From Epiperipatus broadwayi (taxonomy: Eukaryota > Onychophora > Udeonychophora > Euonychophora > Peripatidae), in assembly GCA_028023455.1 (NCBI GenBank), contig JAQFVV010000030.1:3924501-3988500 (forward strand): a DNA stretch of 64,000 nucleotides, in the 5' to 3' direction. Below are positions 47,470 through 59,271 of the stretch, piece by piece (positions within the stretch are counted from its first letter, which is position 1; every line of letters starts with the position of its first letter). Under the pieces are notes generated by a model that saw nothing but the letters and a program-made list of their open reading frames with translations, was not told the origin of the DNA and did no database searches. Both the position numbers and the translations under genes were made by a program.

Positions 47470-47775
47470 GGAAAATTATCACATGATCACTATTTCTTAT
47501 GCTAGCACATTACTGTTATTAAAACAGGCAAAACTCTCCATATAGTAGTGCCACTCAGTTGCATTAGATCCTAAGATCTAGGTGCAGTGCTCTCAGATCC
47601 AAAGCTCCTCACTGATGAAGGCCACAAGCCAGAAACTAGTCTGGGGATATTGGATGAGTAGGCACTAGATAGGGATTTTATGCACAAGCATTCTGGCATC
47701 CACTGATTACTCTGGTTGGCACTGAGTGGCAATACTGGGTAGAGAGTTTTGCCTGTTTTAATGGGGAAATGATAT
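47470..47775 (+). mobile_element. Hammerhead repeat A, copy 6 (left arm deleted)
   Basis: A short left terminal block (AAAACAGGCAAAACTCTC...GCCACTCAG) is joined to a right arm that starts in the middle of the unit and runs through the hammerhead to GAGTTTTGCCTGTTTTAA. It is otherwise well preserved. Confidence 0.82.
47606..47647 (+). ncRNA. Hammerhead-like core A6
   Basis: Stem I TCCTCA/TGGGGA, CTGATGA (47612-47618), stem II GGC-CACAA-GCC with an A-A mismatch next to the core, GAAAC and TAGTC. Same state as most family members. Confidence 0.55.
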
Positions 47776-48474
47776 TATAATCATGAGAATGGATCATGGC
47801 TAATTAAAGCCTGGAAAATAGACAAGCAAATCATTGGTTATACTCATTTTAAATGTTGTAAAAGTTTATATTGCTAAAAAAAATCTACAATTGCTTTATA
47901 AAACATCATAATGGAATTTCTCATAGGTAAATACTCTTTCACATGGACATATAACAGCTACATAGTATTTAAACAGTTTGGAAAACAAATTCATCTTGTG
48001 CTACAAAAATCGTTTTAAACAACACAAATAGCTTTCAAAATGATACTTTTCAAATTCATTCATCTCATTGTCATTAAAGGGGTATAAAAATAATATAATC
48101 TTTTATATCCTTCATTTACCTGAATCTCTGACCACTATCTCTAAGAGAACTTTAGATTTTAAAAGAGATAAGTAAAGCAAATGTAATCTTATAATATTTT
48201 CAATTATTAACATGTATTTTATAAATTAAAAATTGTAATCTTTTCAATGTAAAGAGTAATGTGGCAAAACAATTACATTAATATTTAAGAGTTTGATGCT
48301 TGGAAGGTGACACCTGTAATTTAAATTCCTTAAACCATTTATTGTTCAATCATAATACAATATTAGATAGTTATAAGAAAATACTTTGAATACCATGATA
48401 ATCAAAATATGTTTCATTATTTTATCCAGGGTAACCATGTGCAAATCTACACACACATATGCACTCATATATAT

Positions 48475-49919
48475 TGTAATGGAACCCCCCCCCCAAACAT
48501 AATATAAAAACCTTTTTAACTACTTATACTAAGTCTAATTACTTATTATTTTAAATCTAGTTCTAATTAAATTATATTTAAACATATTACTTTTTAATAT
48601 GACTTTTAAGATGACCCCGTTACTCAAGCAGAAGAGTAAATATGATTAATATTTGCATATCAATCATACCCCCAGTCAGACTTTCCAGACCGAGGTAACT
48701 CTTTCCAGCAGCATGAAACATGAAACACCTCAAGGGGATTATTTATAAAAAGTTTAAAGCTAGGGCATCATCCAATACTTACACTGGAACCCATGAAATG
48801 TCACTAACACATTTCAAGCGCTTGACCCATGGCTAGTTCTTAAACATGAGACTGGCAACACATTTACTTGGATAAATGGAGAAAGATGCAGACAACACTA
48901 ATAATTTACATCAATTTATTTACAGACAATAATTAGAAAAATAATAAAATATAAAACATATGAGATATTATACATTTAACAAATATGCATGCTTACGAGT
49001 TCTGTTCAGGGCAACTTTTAATACTAGTACAGTATTTACATTTTTAAGTTTTAATAATGACATCATAGATAATAATTACCTAGGTATAAGCACAGCACTG
49101 TTTCTGATTTATATCTGCGGTTTGAACACAGTCTCTGGTTTCTATGAGTGGTTTAAATACAATCTCTGGTTTCCATAAGTGGGTTACACACAGTCTTGGG
49201 TTTTTTGTATGTGGGTGATCATCTTTTCTTCGGATCTGATCAGATTCTTGGTGAGTGTATGTGTAACATAAATGCAACTTCTTGATTACTTGTCCTATGG
49301 TGTGTCTGGTTCTCTTAATTTGGCGATTGGGTTTAAACATCAGCAGAAGTGAGTCAGAGTAAACTACCATGGCATTTGGCTAATGGCACACAGAAAAATT
49401 GCTGAACACCTGCGTTAATAATCATTGACAATAGAGAATGTCCGCTTTTTATACTACTCTGATCCCATCTTTGCTCGAGTGTTAACCACGCTATCAATAC
49501 ATTCGATCTTTTAATTAAAAATTACATTCCTTTATTTTTTTGTTTTTTTTATTTTAATTAATCTGATATTAGCTATATTGTTCAACTAATCAGTCTGGAA
49601 TCTTAATCTCCAGAGCCTGATTAGTTTTATATGACTTATTTTAATTAACCGTAAGAATTTTTCTTTTAATTAAAAGTACTTTTTTTAACAAAGAGTATTT
49701 TTGACAGAATTATACAAAAAAATAAAACTACAATTTCTAACTTATTTCTAAATTTTCTTTCTATTTTAACTTCTACTTCTTCAAACTATTAATTTTTGAT
49801 GTTATTTTTCTATTTCAAAATCTTAAATTTTTATTATTTTAAAAAAATAATAAGTATATCATGTAACCCGTATACACACACACACACTTATGCAACGTGT
49901 GCATATACGAATCGTTACA
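48475..49919. mobile_element. LTR-like element with TGTAA...TTACA ends
   Basis: Starts TGTAATGG and ends ATCGTTACA, and both flanks are (TA)n, consistent with a short ATATAT target duplication. At about 1.45 kb and without coding sequence, it could be a solo LTR or a small non-autonomous LTR element. The interior has a C10 run near the start, G+C-richer parts and a short tandem repeat at 49126-49203. Confidence 0.5.
49126..49203. repeat. Short tandem repeat, about 28 bp, three copies
   Basis: CACAGTCTCTGGTTTC, ACAATCTCTGGTTTCC and CACAGTCTTGGGTTTT follow each other at about 28-bp intervals with ATAAGTGG-type spacers. Confidence 0.7.
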
Positions 49920-51050
49920 ATATATATATACTTTTATGGCTAATTTATCATTTTAAGGTCCAAAGTTATTATAATACTACATAAAGCAACCATTTTCAGT
50001 TGATAAAATTTAAATCATATTAGAGTATGAGTTTCATGCAGTATCATGACTTATATTAGCAAGATTATATGACATAAATTACAAGATGTTTTTAATTTGG
50101 ACAGAAATAAATTTTCTTAAGTATGTTAATAAATATAATTTTTTTATTGATATTATCTTAGCATAATCTAATCACTTATTTAAATGTCAAGTTATTATTA
50201 TTATATGTTCTTACATAATCCAAGAAAACAGAAACTAATCTTGTGTAATAGATTTATAGTTGCTGCAAAATCACACATTAATACGTATGTATACTCTCTC
50301 TTCTTTTTTTTTTTTTTGTTTGTAAAATACACTACAACTCATTATAAAAATATCATGCTTCCATTGATATTTTTGTTCATTTCTTTCTCCATAACCAAAT
50401 TCATCTCCAGTACTTTTACTTTGTGATCATTTTCAATGACACTTTTAACATTTGCTCTGATCAAAAGTATTCTCTACATCTACATATAAATCTTCTATTT
50501 CTTTATCCCAATAAAACTGAGATATAAATCTGTATTATCTGAATTTAATATCATACATTAAGCTTAATAATTAAACTTTCTAACCTATTCAGCAGATTTT
50601 CAATCACATAATAATATTTTTCCAGTTTCTATTTTTGATAATCTTTTTTTCATTATAATTATATGTATTCATTAACTTTAGCAAATAATGTTATATTTAT
50701 AAAAATAAAAAATAAAATGATGGCAAGATTAAAGTGGATTAAAATGAGCAAAAGAGACTTTTCAAAGTCTTGATTTAGATAAAAAATGTTTATTAACAAA
50801 AATCAAATTATAAAATCTAATATGCAGACCATTAAGACCGCAAAATAGACATCAGAGTTTCGTAGATTTGTTATTTTGGAATAATATTAATTCTAAACAA
50901 CACATATCATGCTACATAACTTCTACACACTAAACTTAAAGTGTTATGTCATCTTTATATAATAATAATTATAATGAGATAAAAAGGATTAGTAGATGAT
51001 ATTCTTCATTCATTTTTAATTCCACTACTTTTTTATAATTTCATGTACAT
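49920..51050. other. AT-rich DNA with no recognised feature
   Basis: Nothing beyond short open frames and homopolymer runs. Confidence 0.5.
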
Positions 51051-51052
51051 CA

Positions 51053-51745
51053 TTAAAACAGGAAAAACTCTCTATACGTATTGCCACTCAGTACAAGCCA
51101 GAGTAATCAATAGATGCCAGAAGGCTTGTGCATAAAATCCCCATCTAGTGCCTACTCATCCAATATCTCCAGACTAGTTTCTGGCTTGTGGCCTTCATCA
51201 GTGAGGAGCCTTTGATCTGAGAGCACTGCACCTAGATCTTAGGATCTAATGCAACCCTCCAGCAGCCACCTTTTATCTCTATTTAACTACAAAACTATGA
51301 GTCTTAAATTGAAAACACTAGAATATTTTCAATCCAAGCTCATTAGCTTATATAGTCATATAGGTCTGAACTCAGTTCAGCAACTATACATTTTGGTGTC
51401 TTTGGTTCTTTAATAACCATAGCCACCACTATCCTATTAGGCAGGATTGGTTTTAAGCCAATAAACATCACATGATCACCATCTCCCATGCTTGCTCTTA
51501 ACTGTTATTAAAACAGGCAAAACTCTCTATATGTATTGCCACTCAGTGCAAGCCAAAATAATCAATGTATTACTCTGGGGATATAGAGTGAGTAGGCACC
51601 AGATGGGGATTTTATGCTCAAGCTTTCTGGCATCCATTGATTACTTTGTCTTTCTCTGAGTAGCAATATATATATAGAGAGTTTTGCCTGTTTAATAACA
51701 GTTAAGAGCAAGCATGGCAGATGGTGCTCATGTGATGTTTATGTG
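51053..51745. mobile_element. Hammerhead repeat A, copy 7 (tandem plus inverted)
   Basis: A complete unit starts at 51055 with AAAACAGG and the same start recurs at 51510, a 455-bp unit. After a short second start the sequence flips to the reverse complement and ends GAGTTTTGCCTG, then AGCAAGCATGGCAGATGGTG-like sequence. The first unit is the best full-length monomer in the window. Confidence 0.85.
51166..51207 (-). ncRNA. Hammerhead-like core A7
   Basis: Minus strand: TCCTCA, CTGATGA, GGC-CACAA-GCC flanked by A-A, GAAAC, TAGTC, TGGAGA. One stem I pair differs from the family. The A-A mismatch at the base of stem II is again the only core-adjacent defect. Confidence 0.5.
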
Positions 51746-52309
51746 CATCACTTTCATCATTTGTAATTATTCAGTTCATTCAAATATAAAAGTCTCTAAA
51801 TTTAATCCAGTTTCTCTGATCCACAAATTCAACAAACTTTCTTATTCAATTGTGTTATATCTAATCTCTTTTTACATCTTTTACAATCACATAAGATCTA
51901 GTCTAAGATTTTTCTGACAATTATATCCAGACCAGTTACATTTCAGTTTTAATTTTTCTTTTCAGTAATATCAATGATGTCTATTTGTTTTTTTACCTAT
52001 GTATTTTGCTTTGTTTGTTTCTCTGTTAATTCTATCATACATTTTTTTTGTAATTTTCTGTGTAATTTGAAATTCTGTTAAGTGTCCAAGTTTCACATCA
52101 ATAAGTAAGCACGAGTAAAACACATTTATTAAAAACCTTTCTTTTCAAACACACTCTATTCAAGTTTAATTCTATGATTAATTTTATTCATTTTATTTAT
52201 ATCTGTATTTATAATTTTTAACTTGTAATTCATAACTATTGATTTTTAGTTTTTCTTTTTCTGAAAAACTATTAATCATTACTTAAGTCTTTTTAACATT
52301 TATTTATTT

Positions 52310-52411
52310 TTTTTTAAGCGTCATAGCTTCGGCCAGGACGTGAATCCGCAACCCGGGCAACTGCCTGCTAGTGCAAGGCAGTCGCGCTGACCTCTCGACC
52401 ACCAATGCAAG
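52310..52411 (-). mobile_element. tRNA-derived SINE, downstream copy
   Basis: Minus strand: box A TGGTCGAGAGGTCAGC, a tRNA-like body, box B-like GGGTTGCGGATTCACG, then GAAGCTATGACGC and an A-rich tail (AAAAAAAAATAAATAAA). Box B is mutated, so it is probably silent. Confidence 0.78.
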
Positions 52412-52436
52412 ACAACATTTACTTTTAGGTTTACTT

Positions 52437-52545
52437 TTTTGTTTTTTTCTTTCATGCGTCAAAGCATCGGTCGGGAAGCGAACCCGGGACAACTGCTTGT
52501 AAGGTAGCAGTGCTGACCACTCGACCACCAACACTTGACATATTA
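52437..52545 (-). mobile_element. tRNA-derived SINE, upstream copy
   Basis: Minus strand: box A TGGTCGAGTGGTCAGC, an anticodon-arm-like CTGCT...AGCAG, box B GGGTTCGCTTCCCG, then GATGCTTTGACGCATG and an A-rich tail. It lies about 25 bp upstream of the second copy in the same orientation, so the pair may be a dimeric SINE. The tRNA fold is incomplete and it is not a tRNA gene. Confidence 0.8.
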
Positions 52546-52789
52546 CTTTTTGTTTTTATCTGACATCATTTGCAATGTTTTCTGAAATTCTGAAATATTG
52601 TTTACAAAATAAAAAATTATTATCTTCAAAATCCAGTTCTATTTACTTTTATCCTTTTATTTTCCATTTTAATTAGAAAAATATTTCCCATATAATTACT
52701 ATAAAAATTTTGAAGAAATAGTATTAGTATTTCATACTATTTATCAACGTTGCTGCTGCTGCATTTAAATAAATATTCTTCACAATTTG

Positions 52790-53105
52790 AAAATATCCTG
52801 GATCTATAAACAATGAGGATTGCCAATTCCTCAACAAGCTTTGTGATAAATGTTTAGCCAAAGCCAGCATTTAAAATATCTCTGTCAGGAACCCCCCCCC
52901 CAAACCCCTGACCATGGTTTTGTGCTTTGGCACTCCTCAGAGAGGTGCCAGGGTAGGTTCAGACACTAGATCTAAAAATACCAACCCAAAGCCAAGCACT
53001 TATCTAAAAGTTATCTATTGAGTGGAAAATCTAAAATTTTCAGACACTTATGTCTTCAAACCCAGCTATCCAACTCAAATAGAATAGGGTCATGTGATCT
53101 ATTAC
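52790..53105 (-). mobile_element. Hammerhead repeat C, copy 1
   Basis: Contains a C10 run, a well-formed hammerhead (52904-52946) and body blocks shared with 40590-40800 and with the centre of the 2.1-2.7 kb element. It appears as a single unit, not a palindrome. Confidence 0.65.
52904..52946 (-). ncRNA. Type I hammerhead ribozyme candidate, repeat C
   Basis: Minus strand: stem I ACCTCT/AGGGGT (one G-U), CTGAGGA, stem II GTGC/GCAC with loop CAAA, then AAAA where GAAA is expected, stem III ACC/GGT with loop AT, and C52910 as cleavage base (GTC). The only defect is the change of the invariant G12 to A, which should abolish or greatly reduce cleavage. Confidence 0.62.
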
Positions 53106-53483
53106 TCTTATTTTGACTATCCTGGATCTATATTTCGAAGCTATGAAACTTTAATAAAAAAGAAATGTTTATAGATCAAATGACTTTTCAAAATCTACAA
53201 AGTTTAATGACAACTCATATTTACTGCTGTTTTTATAACTCCACCTAATATTTCTATGTGGTCTATTGACTTATAGACCACTTTTAAATCAATTTATCTT
53301 TTTGATTTGAGTCCAATGTTCTTTACAGATAGCCTATAATAATTTTAGTGAAGATCTTATATAGAATTGAAAGAAAACTTATAGATCTGAAAATTCTCTT
53401 TTTTTACCTTTTTAAAATATCAATATCACAATTGCATTCTTCAAAGAGACTGATTTATCATTATTATTTATCATTTGTATATA

Positions 53484-53630
53484 GACCCAGAAAGAGACCA
53501 CATGTGAGATGGTTGGATGGATGAAATAAGAAAGTGTGCAGGGGTAATGTGGAGAAGAGAAGCTAAAGATTGGAGATGGATTGAACTTGGAGAGACCTTC
53601 ATCCTGCAGTGGATTGATAATGGTTGATGA
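53484..53630 (+). pseudogene. RTE-type LINE C-terminus
   Basis: The plus strand reads RPHVRWLD, then after a one-base shift DEIRKCAGVMWRREAKDW and WIELGETFILQW before TGA. This is the conserved end of RTE-like reverse transcriptases, where GRP..RW.DD and AG..W...A.DR..W..LGEA..QQW are typical. It is a short decayed remnant. Confidence 0.65.
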
Positions 53631-53644
53631 TGATATAGCTTTAC

Positions 53645-53752
53645 CAGCAATCTTTTTGTTTCTTCATCTGCTGCTTTTAAAATATCAGTGATAATTACAT
53701 CATTTGGAGGAGCTTTTTCTTTGTTTATAGATTTAATGTAATGCTTCAACAT
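53645..53752 (-). pseudogene. RTE-type LINE reverse transcriptase fragment
   Basis: The minus strand reads SINKEKAPPNDVIITDILKA and then ADEETKRLLVKLY. It resembles the KNGKAPG.D.I..ELLKA start of RTE reverse transcriptase. It lies head-on to the C-terminal fragment on the other strand, so the two come from a rearranged or double insertion. Confidence 0.6.
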
Positions 53753-54165
53753 TTAAAGTATTTGGAATTATAAATGCATTGTAATTATAGATTCTACTTT
53801 GTTTTCTTGTTGTTTTACTACATAATTCTTTGTTAAAACTTTCACACAGTTTATGCTGTTGTCATTCTTTTTAATGGATGTGTTTTGTTTTGTTTTTAAT
53901 AACTGAAAAATGTTCCATTCAGTTATAAGCAATTGCTTTATATTTCTAATATTTTTTCTTGCCAGTTATATTTTCTTATAACAGCATTAACGTTGATAGA
54001 ATTTTAGATATTCAATTCTTCTAGATAATTTGTTTTTAAGTAATTTTATATTCTTTCTTTTCTTATATATTGATTGATTTCAATTGAACATTTCTGATAA
54101 ATTGCCTTTTTGTATCAACTAATTGTATACTTGGTTTACAGCATATCTTCATAACCAATCTCCAT
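53753..54165. other. AT-rich DNA with no recognised feature
   Basis: No feature recognised. Confidence 0.5.
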
Positions 54166-54225
54166 ATCCATGGCTAATATATATATATATATATATATAT
54201 TAGCCATGGATATCTATCCATTCAT

Positions 54226-54269
<44 letters not shown>

Positions 54270-54293
54270 TCAATGAATGGATAGATAATATTT
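54166..54293. repeat. Adjacent (TA)n-centred palindromes
   Basis: ATCCATGGCTAA...(TA)n...TTAGCCATGGAT is followed directly by CTATCCATTCATTGA...(TA)n...TTCAATGAATGGATAG. The caps are perfect or nearly perfect inverted repeats. Confidence 0.92.
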
Positions 54294-54805
54294 AACTTTC
54301 TGAATTTATTTTATTTTTATTCACAGCATATGCAGGATGTATATACATCTTTATATATAAAGAATACAATTATCCATTAATGTTAAATCATTTCGACAAC
54401 ACTTCCCGTGAGACAAATACAATGTCTAAATTAATTGTATAGATAAAAGGTAAATCTTTACTTATAAACCATAAAAATTATGTATATTGATATGCAGATT
54501 TATATATATCAACCACACATAAAAGTCAATCAGCTCAGATCTTAACAGCTCATATAATTTCATGTTAATTGCTTCCTTAAGCATTCACATTTACCTTCAG
54601 AAGCTGTACAATGTTCCCATACTATTTACTTTAATGAATTATTTTATTGCTCTGTATGGTTTGATGCAGTGGTACATTGGCAAACTCTGGAGCTTTAAGA
54701 TCTACAGATTAAGGCCCAGAGCTATCATGTGCAGCTTTTTATAACCTCCAGGAGAATAAATCACATCAAAATCACACATTTCTTCATTTTTCTGTAATAT
54801 CCCAT

Positions 54806-55013
54806 AAATACAATTTATCCAAACCATTTTGAACACATTTTTTAGCAAAACTTTTATTTGTATATATACATATACCTACGTTTTGACTGTCCTGCAGTCT
54901 TCTTCAGAGCCAGTTGACTGTAGGACAGTCGAAACATAGGTGTATGTATATATGTACAAATAAAAGAACTTTGCTAAAAAGTGTTCGAAGAGCTTTGGAT
55001 AAATTGTATTTAG
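54806..55013. repeat. Type F inverted dimer with hammerhead-like core
   Basis: Arms 54806-54893 and 54924-55013 are inverted. The minus strand of the left arm has CTGAAGA (54901-54907), an extra A, stem GACTG/CAGTC around CAGGA, then AAAAC. The right arm keeps GACTGTAGGACAGTC and GAAAC. Same motif as at 46263-46290. Confidence 0.65.
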
Positions 55014-56390
55014 AGAATAAATCATTCAATTATTTTATTCTTATGAAATAGCAGAAAGACCTGACATTTTAAAAATATTTTTTTACACTGGTTGGTAGAA
55101 AGATGAAAATATATATCACACAATATTTTTTCTGCTTTACAAGCAAAACTCCAATAAGATAATATGAAGTTTTATAGACTTTAGAGAAATCTCAGACTTG
55201 ACCACATTTTAAAAAGCTTAATTGATTATTCCTAGTTAAGTAGAGAATCATCGATCAAAATTTTCTGAACTATTTAGGCTTCAAGATGGAAAAATTCAGA
55301 TGAAGAAAATCAATTGTCAAGAGAAATATAAAAAATTATTAAGATAGATTGATAAACATTATAAAAAAAATAGCAGACAACAAAGAAATATAAAATCACT
55401 TTAAATGTCAACATACTATTAAACATTCAACTGTTTATCAGTGCAATGTAATATGAGCTTCAAAATAAAACAATGTGGGGATCTAATATTTCAAAACTAC
55501 TATTTTCTGAAATGAATACTATGATCCATCATAAGAACTAAACAATAAGTAATTTACTAGAAGTAGTCATAATCTTAAGGGACAATGTTTTAACTTTTTT
55601 TCCATCACATTGGAAGAATTTATTTATATCTGATGAATTTTGGACATCTATTAACCAGATAGACTTTTTTCAGTAAAAAAAATACAATTGGAACATAGTT
55701 AGTTCTCTTATAATATATATTCTTTTGATTCATTCATAAATCTTCAAGGACACACCACCAAAGCAAACACTTTCAACAGATTACAATACCATATTTATTT
55801 CATGATTCAAATATTGAGGTTAAATAATGCTATCATCTTCCAAGATAAAAATTCTTTATTTTAGATATCTCCCACAGTCCAATATTCTTTTGAAAAGCAA
55901 AGAAATGATATCCCACATTAGTCATTTCTCTTACAAACATCTCACTTTAATAGCACTCTAGTAACTATTCTTGAATGGTTGAGATCTTCAATCAATATTT
56001 TTTCGAAACTTAAGCTTTTTTAAAGGGAAATAGATAATTATTCTATAATACTAAGTTTGTGTTTTTACACAATTAATGAAGATATACATAACAATTGATA
56101 AGCTAAGTGCTTTTGGGAATTCTATGTTTTCATATTCATAATTCTTTTCAGTAGCAGTTAGTGAATACCACAGTAATGTATGCAAATTTATTCAATAATG
56201 TTTAAATGGACCACTTTTTAGTTATTGCAATAACTATTCTATAAAATTTCATGTATGCTACAAGTGTAATTAACATCATATTAATAAAGTTGATAACGGT
56301 TTTTCCTATTATTATTATTTTTAGTTCCTGCATATTTTCCTTATTAAGATTAATCATTTTTTTCATCCGTTTTTTTGAATAGAAGTATTA
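55014..56390. other. AT-rich DNA with no recognised feature
   Basis: No coding or repeat signature seen. Confidence 0.5.
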
Positions 56391-56399
56391 ATTATTGCA

Positions 56400-57205
56400 G
56401 TGGAGCCCATGGATACACCTCCACTCGCCAGAAAATGGATGATGGATATATGGACTTATGTCAGAAACTCAGCAAACAATGCAACATACAATAAAGGAAA
56501 AAAAAAGACCTACTGGCAAACATACAAACTCAAATACACCAATAAAACCATTTTACAGAATGAACTAGGGTTAAACAATAAACAACTCATAGTAAAATCG
56601 AAAAATTGGTTCTGGTTCTTAGAACCAAAATACATTGACTTTCTGCTAAAGATCAACCTCCCTCCCTGCCAACAAATCATTTTCTGGTGTGGAAAAGAGG
56701 GTTTAGCAAGATCAACCCTCAATGCCAACTATGTGCCATGGCAGATGAGACAATTTATCACCCCCTGTATTTCTGCCCTTTTCTCAAGCCGATCAGATCC
56801 TTTAATAACGAAAGCATGTCGCTCAATATTAGAGAAGTTTTAGTCATTCAAAAGGCTATAAAGAGTGGCATATTCTCAAAAATCAGAATCGCCATTATTC
56901 TAACCTTTGCAATCTGGCTATCCAGATGCAAATGTATATTTGAAAATGCTAATCGCAGTGTCTGCAACATCTATATCAAATTACTCAAGCGGCTCAGGAA
57001 CAGAGATAGATTGCTGGCTCTGGATTGGCTTTTCCATGAAACCTTGGCTAAGGTCAGCCTCCTGGAGAAGTGAAGGAGGGCAATGGCCCCCAGTCTTGGA
57101 CCACAGCAAGTTTTACAGAGTAAATGCTTTGCAACAGTGTAAAAAAATATAGCTATGTATAGATAAACATGTTCAATTGTATCCAATAAATTAAATTTAA
57201 AAAAA
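56400..57205 (+). pseudogene. Non-LTR retrotransposon 3' end (5'-truncated)
   Basis: Two plus-strand frames, joined by a shift near 56690-56700, encode the C-terminus of a LINE polyprotein. After FLLKINLPPCQQIIFW comes FSKINPQCQLCAMADETIYH and PLYFCPF, the zf-RVT type Cys/His motif (C-x2-C...ET-x2-H-x4-CP). A TGA follows at 57071-57073, then an AATAAA and a short A-rich tail. Flanks ATTATTGCA (56391-56399) and ATTACTGCA (57206-57214) are a 9-bp target duplication with one change. The reverse transcriptase is missing, so the copy is dead on arrival. Confidence 0.85.
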
Positions 57206-57214
57206 ATTACTGCA

Positions 57215-57820
57215 ATTACAGGTAATAACTTTTTAATTATTTGAATAAATTACAAGTATCTCTTTAGATTCTGCCCTAATAAATCCAAAATATTATTTAA
57301 AAACAAAAACGGTTTTAAAGGTCTAGATGTGTATTTGTGATATGGTTTGTTGCTTTACCTTATTGCAAAATTTATAAAGAAGGATTATTGTGATAGAAAA
57401 GATTGCCTTTTAAATGTGGAAAAAAATGTTTAGATTCAATAATTTATTCTGAGTTATTATTTGAAGTTTGTTAGCACATTATTACGTTTACTTTTACCTG
57501 TTTAGGACTAAATATGTTAGTTTTGTTTTAAATTTAAAAAATTTCATTAGTTTCAGTACTAAAACGTACTTCTTTTGATAAATTATACTGAATTTATCAT
57601 ATATACTTGTGTATAATGATATAAAGTTTATTTATTAAAATCTTGATTATTTTTAGATATTTTTAGAGCATTTTTCAGAACAGGTGTAATGATACTCTTT
57701 ATTTAAAATTCAGAATTTTTAAAATAATTTTTTATTAATTACTATATATTTTAAAAATATATTAATTTTTAAGTACTGTATGCGTTTGTATATATATACT
57801 CAGACTTTCAAACTCCCTAC
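57215..57820. other. AT-rich DNA with no recognised feature
   Basis: No feature recognised. Confidence 0.5.
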
Positions 57821-57834
57821 AGCTATCTACTCTA

Positions 57835-57992
57835 TCATGTACAACTGATGATCTCCAATATACGTATTTCATGCTGAACCAGCATCCATCAGTTGGTCCA
57901 GATCACCATCTCTCACAGTGCTTAGTTTCTATTAAGATAGCAAATAAAGTTTGAGGATTTTCTATCTTAATAGGAAGGAACTAAGCACTAAT
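57835..57992 (-). mobile_element. Hammerhead repeat D, copy 3, with hairpin
   Basis: Contains the hammerhead candidate at 57850-57904 and, next to it, a hairpin with arms AGTGCTTAGTTTC (about 57917) and its inverse ending at 57992. Confidence 0.6.
57850..57904 (-). ncRNA. Hammerhead-like core D3
   Basis: Minus strand: outer stem I GATCT/AGATC, GGA bulge, inner stem I CCAA/TTGG, CTGATGG, stem II ATGCT/AGCAT with loop GGTTC, GAAA, self-complementary ATACGTAT as stem III, and an ATA cleavage triplet. The only core defect is the last A of CTGATGA changed to G. Different D copies have different single defects, so the family ancestor was probably functional. Confidence 0.6.
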
Positions 57993-58004
57993 TGTATATT
58001 TTTA

Positions 58005-58676
58005 TGTCTAGCTAAGATATGATGCACTTTCATGAGTGCCAATAATGACTAACGGTTAATATTAAGATAAATATTAATATATGATCCCTTAAAGCATTTA
58101 ACTAATAACATATATACCATTATTTACATTAGAAGGCCCAAAGGCATATACAAATAATAATTAAGATCAATATGAACTTTAAAAATCCTATGCTGACTGT
58201 TCTCATGTTCGGAGGCTACCTCTTCACACTTGAAATCACTATATAAGGGAAGACATCCTGCTCCATTATATCAATTGTCAAACTCCAATGATTAAGTCTC
58301 TCTTCTTCCGATTAGAAATAAACGCAGTTCATTGTCACTGAATCCATGCAAATGATTGGTTAGTTCTCTCCCCATCCAATCAGGTAATTTTTAATTTTTA
58401 TGTTCCATTGGAATTTTACTATTATCTTTTTGCCTTTTTAATTAATCAGTAGATTGCCATTATCTTAGAAAGGAATCAAAGTTGAATTCCTTAATTTGTT
58501 TAATTTGAATAATGATTTATTCTACTCTTATTAATTAGAGTCTATGGTTCATTTTAAAAGTTAATTTTTTTCTAATCTAAAGACTATAATTTTTAATTTC
58601 TACTTTAAAAGAATAAATCTTTTCAAGTTCTGTAAAAAATTTTAACTTATTACTTTTCTCCCTATAAGTTTTTATA
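58005..58676 (-). repeat. 3' LTR of the decayed gypsy element
   Basis: Aligned with 60439-61104 over its whole length, including the blocks AGGCATATACAAATAAT and ATGTTCCATTGGAATTTTA. The TGTAAAAAC end is mutated to TATAAAAAC. Confidence 0.82.
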
Positions 58677-59271
58677 ATTATATATATGTATGTGCATTTA
58701 AACATGCCCATATATATCATTACTTCCCCCAAGTTCAGAAATGAGGTTTTAATTTCTGAACTTAATACAATTTATTAGAGAATGTGGGGTTTTTTAACTT
58801 TCTTGTAGAATGCTGATGTGCGTTATGTTTTAACTCACTAGGTGCAAACTCTGGGGATGTAGTTGTTTGAGTATCACCATAATTATTTCTGTTCTCTCAG
58901 GACTGCTCTAATATCTGGCCACCAGACACAACTAAGCTCTAGCACTTTTTCTCTGCCGATGTCTCATTGACTATTCTGCAACCACTTTACTATATGCTGC
59001 CTACCTTTGACTGGAATCAGCATACAATCACTTCATAATACAGCCTTTGCATACTGACAGTTATTTCCCAGCATTCCACAGCTCTTTGTGAAGAAAAGTG
59101 GGATGTTGATTCAGCCAGACTTCACAAATCTGCTTCATAATCCATTTGTAGCTGCTGTCTTCAGCTGTTCAATGAGCTACCACTTTGTTTTTTACTCTTG
59201 TTTTTAATACATCTTTGTAGTTCATTTGTTTCTTCTTCTAGTCATTCTGGATCTACTCAAACCTGCTTTTG

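Noticed and set aside
52310-52545. Possible true tRNA genes
   Set aside because: The cloverleaf is incomplete, the copies have A-rich tails and a shared 3' extension, so they are SINEs.
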